NCBI RefSeq assembly: GCF_001477625.1
Contig: NZ_CP013692.1
Coordinates: 558,001 to 622,000, forward strand
Direction of reading: 5' to 3'
DNA from: Paucibacter sp. KCTC 42545
GTDB lineage: Bacteria; Pseudomonadota; Gammaproteobacteria; Burkholderiales; Burkholderiaceae_C
Length of the DNA stretch: 64,000 nt
Both the position numbers and the translations under genes were made by a program. Below are positions 20,935-29,508 of the stretch, piece after piece; positions within the stretch are counted from its first letter, which is position 1; every line of letters starts with the position of its first letter. The notes under the pieces were generated by a model that saw nothing but the letters and a program-made list of their open reading frames with translations, did not search any database and was not told the origin of the DNA.

Positions 20935-21603
20935 ATGTCAGCACGAATCGACAACAAGCTCTGCATCGCCTTCTTGCTGCTGTGCCTGAGTCTGGGCGCA
21001 GCCCATGCCGCCGAAGGCGAGGGCAAGGCCGGGCGTGAGCGCGAGCAACTGCGCCGGGTGCAAGCCGCCTTGCAGGCCGAGCAGTCCAAGCGCCAAGGCC
21101 TGGAAGCCGAGAAGGCCGCCCTGTTGAGCGACAAAGAGCAGCAAGTCCAGCAAGCCAAAGCGCAGGCGCAAAGCGCCACCCGCGCCTTGCAGCAGCAGCG
21201 CGACAAGGCCTTGGCCGAGGCTGCGGCCCTGCGCCGGGAGCTGGATGAGGCGCAGGCCAAGCAAAAGGAGGCTAGCCAGGCGCAGGAGCAAACCGCGCTA
21301 CAGCTGAACCAGCAATTAGCTCAAGCCCGCCGCGACAACGCCGAGCTGCGCCAAGGCAACCAAAGCCTGACGGCCCTGCTGGCGCGCAACAGCCAGGCCC
21401 TGACCCAGGCCCAGGCCAGCAACCGCGAGCTGCACGCCTTGGCCCTGCAAGCCCTGGATCGCTGGGTCAACAAAACCGTGGCCGAAGCCACGCTGCAGCA
21501 AGAGCCGGTGCTGGGTCTGGCCCGGGTGCAGATGCTGGATACGGCCGAAAACATGCGCGCGCGGATTGACGCGCAGCGCCTGCAGCCCGCCACCGCTCAA
21601 TAG
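20935..21603 (+). CDS. Periplasmic coiled-coil protein of unknown function
   Basis: 222 residues. A signal peptide (1-25, ending GAAHA|AEG) precedes a nearly continuous Gln/Ala/Glu/Lys-rich helix from about 30 to 165, with heptad-like spacing (EREQLRRVQAALQAEQSKR). A less charged C-terminal 55 residues include RWVNKTVAEATLQ. I do not recognise the family. A GGAG precedes the ATG by about 10 bases, 17 bp after the porin gene. As the last gene before a strong hairpin it is probably part of the operon, perhaps as a spacer or scaffold across the periplasm. Confidence 0.8.
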   Translation: MSARIDNKLCIAFLLLCLSLGAAHAAEGEGKAGREREQLRRVQAALQAEQSKRQGLEAEKAALLSDKEQQVQQAKAQAQSATRALQQQRDKALAEAAALRRELDEAQAKQKEASQAQEQTALQLNQQLAQARRDNAELRQGNQSLTALLARNSQALTQAQASNRELHALALQALDRWVNKTVAEATLQQEPVLGLARVQMLDTAENMRARIDAQRLQPATAQ

Positions 21604-21606
21604 TCG

Positions 21607-21634
21607 GGGCAGGCCCGTCCTTTTGGGCCTGCCC
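21607..21634 (+). terminator. Strong hairpin ending the two-partner secretion operon
   Basis: A perfect 10-bp stem (GGGCAGGCCC / GGGCCTGCCC) with an 8-base loop begins 3 bp after the last stop codon. The loop contains TTTT but no T-run follows, so it may act as an RNA 3'-end stabiliser rather than a classical intrinsic terminator. Confidence 0.6.
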
Positions 21635-21703
21635 GGGCCATGACTTCGGTGATGCGCTTGCGCTGCGGCCACAATGGGCGCAACCCTCAAGGAGTTGTGC
21701 GAC

Positions 21704-23383
21704 ATGAGTAGCATCAGCGGCAGCAGCAGTACCAGCAGCAAGAACAAGCCTTTCGACTGGCATCAGGCCTACCCCAGCGTGCGCAGCCCGCTGTTTGCCC
21801 GCAATATCGTGTCCACCTCGCACCCGCTGGCCGCGCAGGCGGGGCTGCGCATCATGGCGCAGGGCGGCAATGCGGTGGACGCCGCCATCGCCACGGCCGC
21901 CTGCATGACTTTGTTGGAACCCTGCAGCAATGGCCTGGGCTCGGACGCTTTCTGCATCCTCTGGGACGGCAAGGAATTGCATGGCCTCAATGCATCGGGC
22001 ACCGCGCCTGCCGCCTGGACGCCCGAATACTTCTTCAAAATCTATGGTCGCGAGGCTAAGACTCCGCCCAAACGCGGCTGGGGTGGCGTGACCGTGCCCG
22101 GCGCCGTGGCCGGCTGGGTGGCCTTGAGCGAGCGTTTTGGCAAGCTGGAATTTGCCGCCCTGATGCAGCCCGCGATTGAGATTGCCGAGCGCGGCTATGC
22201 CGTGCCGGTGATCGTGCAGCGCAAATGGGCAATGGCGGCGGAGGTGGCTGATCTCACCGCCCAACCCGGTTTTGCCGAGGCCTTTTTGCCCAAGGGCCGC
22301 GCCCCTGCGGTGGGTGAGAACTTCAAGTTTGCCGATGCCGCCCGGACACTGCGCTTGATCGCCGAGACCCGGGGCGAGGCCTTTTATCGCGGCGAGGTGG
22401 CCGCCGCAGTGGAGCGCTTTGCGCGGGCCACCGGAGGTGCCATCACGGCGGCCGACTTTGCGGCCTACCAGCCCGAGTGGGTCAAACCCATCTCGCAAGA
22501 CTATGCCGGCCACAGCCTGCATGAGATTCCGCCTAATGGCCAGGGCATTGCGGCGCTGATGGCGCTGGGAATTTTGAAGCACCTGGATCTGCGCGCCCAC
22601 AGCGTTGACAGCGTGGCCGCCCAGCATTTGCAGATCGAGGCGATGAAGCTGGCTTTCGCCGACATCTACCGTTATGTGGCTGACCCGCGCAGCATGGAAC
22701 TCAGCAGCGCGGAACTGCTGGACCCGACTTATCTGGCCCAGCGCGCCCGGCTGATCCAGCCGCAGCGGGCGCAAGATTTCAAATGCGGCAACCCGGTCAA
22801 GGGTGGCACCATCTATCTGACTGTGGCGGATGAGAGCGGCATGATGGTCAGCTTCATCCAAAGCAATTACATGGGCTTTGGCTCCGGCCTGGTGCTGCCG
22901 GGCTATGGCGTGTCGCTGCAAAACCGGGGCCACTGCTTCACGCTGGAGGCGGGGCACCCGAATGTGGTGGCGCCGGGCAAGCGGCCCTTCCACACCATCA
23001 TCCCAGCCTTCTTGACCCGGGAGGGCAGGCCGGTGATGAGCTTTGGCGTGATGGGCGGCAATATGCAACCCCAAGGCCATATGCAAACCCTGGTGCGCAT
23101 GCTGGACTACGGCCAGAACCCGCAAGCCGCTTGCGACGCACCGCGCTGGCGTTTCAACGAAGGCCTGTCTATCAATGTAGAGCCGCATATGAAGCCGGCC
23201 ACCATTGAGGGCTTGCGAGCGCTGGGCCATGTGATCGGGGATATTCACGACAGCTACCAAGACTTCGGCGCCGGCCAATTCATCTGGCGCCTGGACGGCG
23301 GCGCGGCCAGCCCGGATGCTGATGCCCAGGGCTATGTGGCCGCTAGCGACCCGCGGCGTGATGGCGCAGCGGTGGGCTTTTAG
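21704..23383 (+). CDS. Gamma-glutamyltransferase family protein (YwrD-like)
   Basis: 559 residues from ATG 21704, chosen because AAGGAG lies 9 bases upstream; an in-frame ATG at 21674 has no such site. The N-terminal half carries the family pattern HPLAAQAGLRIMAQGGNAVDAAIA. The autoprocessing site is visible as KGGTIYLTVADESG, with the probable catalytic Thr at residue 369. Other family blocks are PPNGQGIAALMALGIL and GVMGGNMQPQGHMQ. These enzymes cleave or transfer gamma-glutamyl groups from glutathione and related peptides. No signal peptide is seen, unlike secreted Ggt, so it is more like the cytoplasmic YwrD branch, and its true substrate is uncertain. It stands alone between two hairpin-rich or unassigned gaps. 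Confidence 0.9.
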   Translation: MSSISGSSSTSSKNKPFDWHQAYPSVRSPLFARNIVSTSHPLAAQAGLRIMAQGGNAVDAAIATAACMTLLEPCSNGLGSDAFCILWDGKELHGLNASGTAPAAWTPEYFFKIYGREAKTPPKRGWGGVTVPGAVAGWVALSERFGKLEFAALMQPAIEIAERGYAVPVIVQRKWAMAAEVADLTAQPGFAEAFLPKGRAPAVGENFKFADAARTLRLIAETRGEAFYRGEVAAAVERFARATGGAITAADFAAYQPEWVKPISQDYAGHSLHEIPPNGQGIAALMALGILKHLDLRAHSVDSVAAQHLQIEAMKLAFADIYRYVADPRSMELSSAELLDPTYLAQRARLIQPQRAQDFKCGNPVKGGTIYLTVADESGMMVSFIQSNYMGFGSGLVLPGYGVSLQNRGHCFTLEAGHPNVVAPGKRPFHTIIPAFLTREGRPVMSFGVMGGNMQPQGHMQTLVRMLDYGQNPQAACDAPRWRFNEGLSINVEPHMKPATIEGLRALGHVIGDIHDSYQDFGAGQFIWRLDGGAASPDADAQGYVAASDPRRDGAAVGF

Positions 23384-23661
23384 GCCTTTGGGGGCAGACC
23401 GGTCAAGCGCAGCTGACCATGGCTTGACTTACGAATGCCACACCTCGCCTGTTAGGATCAAGCCGTATTTGATGTCAAGCCGACCATGACCAAACTCCTC
23501 GACCGCAACCGACGCAGCGCACCCCGTGCCGCTGGCGTTTGCGCTCGCGGTCATGTGACACGAGCCGGCACCGCTTCGCCGCATTGACGCTGAACGTCCC
23601 GCGCCGCAGCTAGCCAGGCCGCTTACCGGTCTGGCCCATCAAAGATTTCTGGAGATTTTTT
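23384..23661. other. 278-bp gap upstream of the MFS gene, with a possible 33-codon ORF
   Basis: No established gene is seen. A small plus-strand ORF runs from ATG 23486 to TGA 23587 (33 residues, very Arg-rich, starting MTKLLDRNRR), without a convincing ribosome site. It could be a leader peptide or chance. A TTGACT at 23424 and TAGGAT at 23453 are 23 bp apart, too far for a sigma-70 pair. The gap ends with CTGGAG, the ribosome site of the MFS gene. Confidence 0.3.
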
Positions 23662-25101
23662 ATGCAAACCCGACAAGCTCGGCGTCTGCCCTGGTTTGGC
23701 TTATGGCGTCGCTTGGCCGCCGCCCTGACCCTGCCACCCAATGACTTGCTGCGCGATATGGTGTATCGCCGCTTGTTCTCGTCCATCCTGATCAGCTCGC
23801 TGGGCGGGCAGATCACCATGCTGGCGCTGCCGCTCACCGCAGCGCTCTTGCTCAACGCCACGCCCACCCAAATGGGCTTGCTGACGGCGATGGAGATTGC
23901 GCCATTCGTGCTGTTCTCACTGCCCTCGGGCGTGTGGCTGGACCGGGTGCGCAAGCTACCCGTCTACATCATTGGCGAGAGCATGTTGGCGGTGACTGTT
24001 GCGACGGTTCCCTTGGCCGCCTGGATGGGCTGGCTGAGCATGAGCTGGCTCTATGTGGTGGGCTTTGTGCTGGGCACGGTCTACACCACGGCCGGCAGCG
24101 CGGCGCAAATTGTGCTGACCCAGGTGGTGGAGCGTGACCGCTTGGTGGAGGCGCATGCCAAGAACGCCCTGGCCAGCTCGGGCGCCGAGGTTGTGGGCCC
24201 TGGCATTGCCGGGGTGCTGATCAAGCTGATGGGGGCGCCCATGGCCTTGGCTGTGGATGCGACCCTGGTGCTGTTTTCGGCCCTGATTCTGCGCGGCATC
24301 CAGGTCAAGGAAGTGCTCAAGCCCAGCCAGGATCAGCGCTTCTGGGATGAACTCAAGGGCGGCTTGCGCTTCGTGCGCGAGCACAGCTTGCTGGTCAGCC
24401 TAGCCCTGGCGGTAGGCGGCTGGCAGTTTTTCAACAACGCCGCGCAGGTGGTGCAGATTCTGTATGCCTCGCGCACCCTGGGCCTGTCGGCGCAAGAGAT
24501 CGGCCTGAGCTATGTGGCGCTGGGTGCCGGCACCGTGCTGGCCAGCATTTTTGGCTCGCGCCTGAGCGCGCGCATTGGCCCGGGGCCCAGCTTGGTGCTG
24601 GGCTTGGCGGTCAGTGGCCTGGGCTGGTTGATGCTGGCGCTGACTCCGGCCAGCCTGGTCGGCGCGCCGGTGTTTGCCTTGATGCTCTTCATGTTCGGTG
24701 TGGGCGCGGTGCTGATCTTCATCACCTTTTTGGCCTTGCGCCAAGCCGTCACGCCGACGGCCATGTTGGGCCGCATGACCAGCACCATGCGCTGGTTGAC
24801 GATTGTGCCGGCCGGGCCGGGCGCCTTGATCGGCGGCTGGTTGGGCGAGCATGTCAGCCTGCGTTCGACTCTGCTGTTCGCCGGCATCGGCGCCTTGCTG
24901 GTCAGCCTGCTGGCCTGGCGCCTGAGTACCTTGCGCCATGTGTTGGTATTGCCCAGTACCGGCCAAGACGACGAGCCCGTGTTGGGTGCCGAAGCCATGC
25001 CCGGCGCCTTGGGCGAGGGTGAGATCGGCGGTGACCCTAGTGCAAGTTTCAGCAGTACCGCCAGCACCAAGCAGCAAGGGCCTGAACATGGCAAGACCTG
25101 A
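23662..25101 (+). CDS. MFS transporter (MFS_3 / EntS-like exporter)
   Basis: 479 residues with about twelve hydrophobic segments, beginning after a short basic N-terminus. The conserved loop between helices 2 and 3 is present in MFS_3 form (FSLPSGVWLDRVRKLPVY), and the middle contains the long cytoplasmic loop (KPSQDQRFWDELKGGLRFVREH) typical of enterobactin-exporter-like members. It probably exports a small hydrophobic or siderophore-like compound, but nothing nearby defines the substrate. CTGGAG lies 7 bases before the ATG. The last 14 bases overlap the GNAT gene, so the pair is translated together. The hydrophilic C-terminal tail of ~50 residues (TGQDDEPVLGAEAMPG...) is longer than usual. 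Confidence 0.9.
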   Translation: MQTRQARRLPWFGLWRRLAAALTLPPNDLLRDMVYRRLFSSILISSLGGQITMLALPLTAALLLNATPTQMGLLTAMEIAPFVLFSLPSGVWLDRVRKLPVYIIGESMLAVTVATVPLAAWMGWLSMSWLYVVGFVLGTVYTTAGSAAQIVLTQVVERDRLVEAHAKNALASSGAEVVGPGIAGVLIKLMGAPMALAVDATLVLFSALILRGIQVKEVLKPSQDQRFWDELKGGLRFVREHSLLVSLALAVGGWQFFNNAAQVVQILYASRTLGLSAQEIGLSYVALGAGTVLASIFGSRLSARIGPGPSLVLGLAVSGLGWLMLALTPASLVGAPVFALMLFMFGVGAVLIFITFLALRQAVTPTAMLGRMTSTMRWLTIVPAGPGALIGGWLGEHVSLRSTLLFAGIGALLVSLLAWRLSTLRHVLVLPSTGQDDEPVLGAEAMPGALGEGEIGGDPSASFSSTASTKQQGPEHGKT

Positions 25102-25669
25102 CCCCATCCTGATCCAGGTGCCTGAGCGGATTGAGGGCGAGTCCATCGTTCTGGCTGCGCCGGTGGCGGGCCTGGGGCCGCTGATGGCGGCGGCCATTGC
25201 TGAGTCCATCGAGCACCTGCGGCCCTGGATGATCTGGGCCCAGGAGGCGCCCAGCATGGAGGCCTCCGAGGCCGTGATGCGGCGCATGCAGGCCGACTTC
25301 ATCGCCCGGCGTGATCTCGTCTATCAAATCTATGCCAAGGACGCCAGCGGCCAGTGCACCGAACTGTTGGGCGGCACCGGCTTGCACCGGCTGGACTGGG
25401 ATGTGCGGCGCTTCGAGATCGGCTACTGGCTGCGCAGCAGCGCCGTCGGCCAGGGGCACGCCAGTGCGGCGGTTCGTTTGCTCACGGCAATGGCATTCAG
25501 TCAATTGCAGGCGCGGCGGGTGGAGATCCGCATGGATGATCGCAACCTCGCCAGCCGCGCAGTGGCCGAGGCCTGTGGCTTTGAGTTCGAAGGCCTGCTG
25601 CGCCGCGATAGCCTGGGCGTGGACGGCGAGCCGCGTGACACGCGGGTCTATGCCCGCATCGAGGCCTGA
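25088..25669 (+). CDS. GNAT-family N-acetyltransferase (RimJ/RimL type)
   Basis: 193 residues. The acetyl-CoA-binding region is visible: FEIGYWLRSSAVGQGHASAAVRLL, followed by ARRVEIRMDDRNLASRAVAEACGFEFEGLLRRD, the usual motif A and motif B of RimJ/RimL proteins. The substrate may be a protein N-terminus, an amino compound or a drug. ATG 25088 overlaps the end of the MFS gene and is preceded by AAGGG; this gives a normal length. The start codon lies at the edge of a 16-base motif (25090-25105) repeated elsewhere in the window. Coupling to an exporter suggests that both handle the same compound, which is inference. Confidence 0.88.
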   Translation: MARPDPILIQVPERIEGESIVLAAPVAGLGPLMAAAIAESIEHLRPWMIWAQEAPSMEASEAVMRRMQADFIARRDLVYQIYAKDASGQCTELLGGTGLHRLDWDVRRFEIGYWLRSSAVGQGHASAAVRLLTAMAFSQLQARRVEIRMDDRNLASRAVAEACGFEFEGLLRRDSLGVDGEPRDTRVYARIEA

Positions 25670-25687
25670 GCCGTGGGCCGTGCTTGT

Positions 25688-26428
25688 TCAGGCGGGTGAG
25701 AAGCAATCCACCGCGTCGGTAATGATGCCGTCCACGCCCCGCGCAATCAGGGCTTGGGCGGCCTCAGCGTCGTTCACCGTGTAGACCAGGGCCTTCATGC
25801 CGGCGGCGTGAATGGCGTCTACGGTCGGCTGGTCCATCAGCCGGTAATTGCTGATGACGGCGGCGCAGCCCAGGGCTTGGGCCTCGGCCAGCCAGCCTTC
25901 GCGCAGGTTGTCGAGCAACAGGCCGCGTGGGATGTCGGGCGCGGTTTCACGGGCGCCTTGCAAGGCCTCGGGCTCGAAGGAGCTGAACAGCGGGGCCAGA
26001 CCCGAGTCGGCCCACAAACGCAAAACCTCGCGGCCGACCACCTGACCGGTCAGCAGGGCTTGGCCGGGCGTGGGTTTGATTTCGATATTAAAGGCATAGC
26101 GATTGCCGATGATGAAGCGGGCTAGCGCCTCCAGGCTGGGCAGCGGCTCGCCGGCAAAAGCGCGGCTGTGCCAGCTGCCGGCGTCCAGGCGCGAGAGTGT
26201 GGCCCAGGGCAAGTCGCCCGCTACGCCTTGGCCATTGCTTGTGCGCTCCAGCGTGGCGTCATGCAGTAAAAAAGGAATGCCGTCGCTGGACAGTTTCACA
26301 TCGCACTCAAAAGCCCGGTAGCCATGCTGGGCCCCAAGCCGGAAGGCGGCCAAGGTGTTCTCGGGCGCCAGCTTGCCGGCGCCGCGGTGGGCGATCCAGA
26401 AGGGCAGGGGCCAGGCTTGGGCGTTCAT
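25688..26428 (-). CDS. ugpQ: Glycerophosphodiester phosphodiesterase UgpQ
   Basis: 246 residues with the GDPD signature near the N-terminus: [24 protein letters not shown], then [27 protein letters not shown] containing the metal-binding Glu/Asp and catalytic His. The C-terminus has [29 protein letters not shown], also typical. It hydrolyses glycerophosphodiesters to glycerol-3-phosphate and an alcohol. The start codon overlaps the ugpC stop by ATGA, so it is the last gene of the ugp operon. No signal peptide is present, consistent with the cytoplasmic UgpQ of Escherichia coli (about 247 residues). Confidence 0.95.
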   Translation of the reverse strand: MNAQAWPLPFWIAHRGAGKLAPENTLAAFRLGAQHGYRAFECDVKLSSDGIPFLLHDATLERTSNGQGVAGDLPWATLSRLDAGSWHSRAFAGEPLPSLEALARFIIGNRYAFNIEIKPTPGQALLTGQVVGREVLRLWADSGLAPLFSSFEPEALQGARETAPDIPRGLLLDNLREGWLAEAQALGCAAVISNYRLMDQPTVDAIHAAGMKALVYTVNDAEAAQALIARGVDGIITDAVDCFSPA

Positions 26429-27507
26429 GGGTTCACGCGCAAGGTGGTTTCACTATCGAACCAGTGCAGATGACGCGCGCTAACTTCCAAATAAAGCGTG
26501 TCACCGATGGCGGGTGGCGTCACCGTGCCGTCAATGCGCAGGGTGAAGGCTTCTTCGCCCAGCCGGCCGTAAACCAGGCGCTCGGCGCCCAGCATCTCGA
26601 TCATCTCGACGCGCAGCGGCCAGGCGCCGGGCTGGGTTTGGGTGCTGCTCCAGGCGTCCACATGCTCGGGGCGCAGGCCCAGGGTCAGTGCGCCGGGGCG
26701 TGGCGCGGCGGCGGGCAAGGGCAGGGTAATGCCCTTGAGTTTGAAACTGCCGCCGTCTACTTGGCCTTTGAGCAGATTCATCGGCGGAGAGCCCATGAAC
26801 CCCGCCACAAAGGTGGAGGCCGGGCTGCCGTAGACCTCTTCGGGTGTGCCGAACTGCTCCATGCGGCCGCCGTTCATGACGATCATGCGCTGCGCGAGCG
26901 TCATGGCCTCGACTTGGTCGTGGGTGACGAAGAGCGAGGTCACGCCCAGTTCGCGGTGCAGCTTTTGAATTTCCAGCCGGGTCTGAGCGCGCAGCTTGGC
27001 GTCGAGGTTGGAGAGCGGCTCGTCGAACAAAAACACCTGTGGGTTGCGCACGATGGCGCGGCCCATGGCGACGCGCTGGCGCTGGCCGCCGGAAAGCTCG
27101 CGCGGCTTGCGCTCCAGCAAGGCGCCCAGCTCCAGAATCTTGGCCGCTTTGTCGACGCGGGTCTTGATCTCGGCCTCGGGCACTTTCTGAATCTTCAGGC
27201 CGTAAGCCATATTGGCGAATACCGTCATATGCGGGTAGAGCGCGTAGTTCTGGAACACCATGGCGATGTCGCGCTCGGCCGGCTCAATCTGATTGACCAC
27301 GCGGGGGCCGATGGCGATCTCGCCATCGCTGATTTCCTCTAGGCCCGCCACCATGCGCAAGAGCGTGGACTTGCCGCAGCCCGAGGGGCCGACGATGACG
27401 ACGAACTCGCCATCCTTGATCTCGGCGTTGACGCCGTGAATCACCTGATTGGCTTTGGGGCCGTGGCCGTAGCGTTTGATGATGTTGCGAAGGGAGATGC
27501 TGGCCAT
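26425..27507 (-). CDS. ugpC: sn-Glycerol-3-phosphate ABC transporter ATP-binding protein UgpC
   Basis: 360 residues. The Walker A motif GPSGCGKST, signature LSGGQRQR, Walker [16 protein letters not shown] and switch His ([10 protein letters not shown]) are all intact. The C-terminal ~120 residues form the TOBE/regulatory domain of MalK/UgpC-type ATPases. It powers uptake of glycerol-3-phosphate and glycerophosphodiesters with UgpA, UgpE and UgpB. It is separated from ugpE by 249 bp containing two REP-like units, while its 3' end overlaps ugpQ by 4 bp. The ribosome site is weak. Confidence 0.95.
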   Translation of the reverse strand: MASISLRNIIKRYGHGPKANQVIHGVNAEIKDGEFVVIVGPSGCGKSTLLRMVAGLEEISDGEIAIGPRVVNQIEPAERDIAMVFQNYALYPHMTVFANMAYGLKIQKVPEAEIKTRVDKAAKILELGALLERKPRELSGGQRQRVAMGRAIVRNPQVFLFDEPLSNLDAKLRAQTRLEIQKLHRELGVTSLFVTHDQVEAMTLAQRMIVMNGGRMEQFGTPEEVYGSPASTFVAGFMGSPPMNLLKGQVDGGSFKLKGITLPLPAAAPRPGALTLGLRPEHVDAWSSTQTQPGAWPLRVEMIEMLGAERLVYGRLGEEAFTLRIDGTVTPPAIGDTLYLEVSARHLHWFDSETTLRVNP

Positions 27508-27645
27508 GTCAGTCTTTGGAATGTGTTTTCGGGCTAGAAAACTTGGTTCTAGTCAGAGGGGACGAGTTGTCCCAAATCTTCTCGTCACTTGAGATCAGTC
27601 CGACCTTATGTACGGGGCGGGTCTGAACTCAATTCATCTAATCAG

Positions 27646-27691
27646 TTGGGGACAGAGCAGCCCCGGGGTACCGGGTCAGGTCTGTCCCCAA
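27646..27691. repeat. REP-like palindromic unit, copy 1
   Basis: A 46-bp imperfect palindrome with 10-bp perfect ends (TTGGGGACAG / CTGTCCCCAA). Read on the minus strand its end gives TTGGGGACAGACCTGACCC, a sequence I associate with REP/RAYT-type repeats of proteobacteria. The next unit follows with a period of exactly 60 bp. It lies between ugpE and ugpC, inside the operon. Confidence 0.85.
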
Positions 27692-27705
27692 GCTCACCTA
27701 ATCAG

Positions 27706-27751
27706 TTGGGGACAGAGCAGCCCCTGAGTACAGGGTCAGGTCTGTCCCCAA
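27706..27751. repeat. REP-like palindromic unit, copy 2
   Basis: Nearly identical to the unit 60 bp upstream, differing mainly in the centre (CCCTGAGTACAGGG instead of CCCGGGGTACCGGG); the central changes preserve pairing, which suggests that the hairpin matters. It ends 5 bp before the ugpE stop. A more degenerate relative, GGGAC-GAGTT-GTCCC, lies at about 27559-27573. Confidence 0.85.
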
Positions 27752-27756
27752 GGGCA

Positions 27757-28608
27757 TTATTTTTCCGTATCCACCAACCCCTTGACGAACCAGCGCTGCA
27801 TCAAGATCACCACCAGCGCCGGCGGGATCATGGCCAGCAGGGCGGTGGCCATGATGATGTTCCAGTCGTTGGCGGCGTCGCCGCCGCTGATCATGCGTTT
27901 GATGCCGATCACCACCGGGTACATGTTTTCTTCGGTGGTCACCAGCAAGGGCCAAAGGTATTGGTTCCAGCCGTAGATGAACTGGATGACGAACAAGGCG
28001 GCGATGCTGGTGCTGGACAGCGGCAGCAGCACGTCCTTGAAAAAGCGCATCGGGCCGGCGCCGTCCATGCGGGCGGCTTCCACCAACTCGTCCGGCACGG
28101 TCATGAAGAACTGGCGGAATAAGAAGGTGGCGGTGGCCGACGCAATCAGGGGCACGGTCAGGCCCGCATAGCTATTGAGCAGGCCTAAGTCGGAGATGAC
28201 TTGGTAGGTCGGCAGGATGCGCACCTCCACCGGTAGCATCAGCGTGACGAAGATGGCCCAGAAGAAAAAGCTCTTGAAGGGGAAGCGGAAGTAGACGATG
28301 GCGAAGGCCGAGAGCAGCGAAATCGCGATCTTGCCCAACGCAATCACCAGCGCTGTCACCAGGCTCACCCACATCATCTGCGCCACAGGCGCTTTGGAAC
28401 CCGCCCCGCCGGCATGGCCGAAGAGAGCGGCGCTGTAGTTGTCGGCGAAATGGCTGCCCGGCAGCAGCGGCATGGGGGCTTGCACGATGGCCTCCGCCGT
28501 ATGCGTGCTGGCCACAAAAGCGATGTAGAGCGGGAAGGCGACGATCAGCACGCCCAGCAGCAGGACCAGATGGGAGAGCACGGTCAGGCCCTTGTTTTTC
28601 TCAACCAT
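27757..28608 (-). CDS. ugpE: sn-Glycerol-3-phosphate ABC transporter permease UgpE
   Basis: 283 residues with six predicted membrane helices. It carries the permease EAA-type motif facing UgpC (ELVEAARMDGAGPMRFFKDVLLPLSSTSIAALFVIQFIYGWN). The length matches E. coli UgpE (281). It starts 1 bp after the ugpA stop, indicating translational coupling, and ends next to the REP-like pair that separates it from ugpC. Confidence 0.95.
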   Translation of the reverse strand: MVEKNKGLTVLSHLVLLLGVLIVAFPLYIAFVASTHTAEAIVQAPMPLLPGSHFADNYSAALFGHAGGAGSKAPVAQMMWVSLVTALVIALGKIAISLLSAFAIVYFRFPFKSFFFWAIFVTLMLPVEVRILPTYQVISDLGLLNSYAGLTVPLIASATATFLFRQFFMTVPDELVEAARMDGAGPMRFFKDVLLPLSSTSIAALFVIQFIYGWNQYLWPLLVTTEENMYPVVIGIKRMISGGDAANDWNIIMATALLAMIPPALVVILMQRWFVKGLVDTEK

Positions 28609-28609
28609 G

Positions 28610-29497
28610 TCAGTAACTCACCCGCTTCTCGACATAACGGAACTGCAAGACGGTCAGGGCCACCACGATGGCCATCAAGACCACCGACTGCGCGGCCGAG
28701 CCGCCCAGGTCCATGGCCTTGAAGCCGTCGTAATACACCTTGTAGACCAGGATGGCCGTGTCTTTGCCGGGGCCACCGTGGGTGGCGGCGTCGATGATGC
28801 CGAAGGTGTCGAAGAAGGCGTAGACGATATTGATCACCAGCAGGAAAAAGGTGGTGGGCGAGAGCAGGGGGAAGACGATGGTCCAGAAGCGCCGCCAGGG
28901 TTTGGCGCCGTCAATGGCCGCCGCTTCCAGCAGCGATTTGGGGATGGACTGCAGGCCCGCCAAGAAAAATAGGAAGTTGTAGGAAATCTGCTTCCACACC
29001 GCGGCCATCACCACCAAGGCCATGGCCTGGCCCGAGTTGAGCAAGTGGTTCCAGTCAAAACCCATGGCATTCAATGCGTAGGCCACGATGCCGATGGAGG
29101 GCGCGAACATGAACATCCACAGCACGCCGGCAATCGCCGGCGCCACCGCATAAGGCCAGATCAGTAAGGTTTTGTAGGCTAGGGCGCCGCGCACCACGCG
29201 GTCAGCCATCACCGCCAGCAGCAGCGAAATGCTGATGCCCAGGCCCGCCACCAGCACCGAGAAGACGGCGGTGGTTTTGAAGGAGGCCAGATAGCCGGCA
29301 TCGCTGAACAGGGTGCGGAAGTTATCCAGCCCCACCCATTCGGTGCTCATGCCAAAAGCGTCTTGCTGCTGCAGGGACTGCAGCACCGCCTGACCGGCCG
29401 GCCAAAAGAAGAACACCGAGATGATCAGCACCTGCGGTGCCAGCAAGGCCCAGGGCAGCCAGCCGGATTTGAATTGAACGCGTTTTTCGAGAGCCAT
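28610..29497 (-). CDS. ugpA: sn-Glycerol-3-phosphate ABC transporter permease UgpA
   Basis: 295 residues, the usual UgpA length. It has six membrane helices and the permease motif [31 protein letters not shown]. It starts 11 bp after the ugpB stop. It forms the heterodimeric membrane channel with UgpE. Confidence 0.95.
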   Translation of the reverse strand: MALEKRVQFKSGWLPWALLAPQVLIISVFFFWPAGQAVLQSLQQQDAFGMSTEWVGLDNFRTLFSDAGYLASFKTTAVFSVLVAGLGISISLLLAVMADRVVRGALAYKTLLIWPYAVAPAIAGVLWMFMFAPSIGIVAYALNAMGFDWNHLLNSGQAMALVVMAAVWKQISYNFLFFLAGLQSIPKSLLEAAAIDGAKPWRRFWTIVFPLLSPTTFFLLVINIVYAFFDTFGIIDAATHGGPGKDTAILVYKVYYDGFKAMDLGGSAAQSVVLMAIVVALTVLQFRYVEKRVSY

Positions 29498-29508
29498 GGT
29501 CGGGGCGA

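Noticed and set aside
23424..23458. Sigma-70 promoter TTGACT/TAGGAT before the MFS gene
   Set aside because: The spacing is 23 bp, too long for a functional pair.
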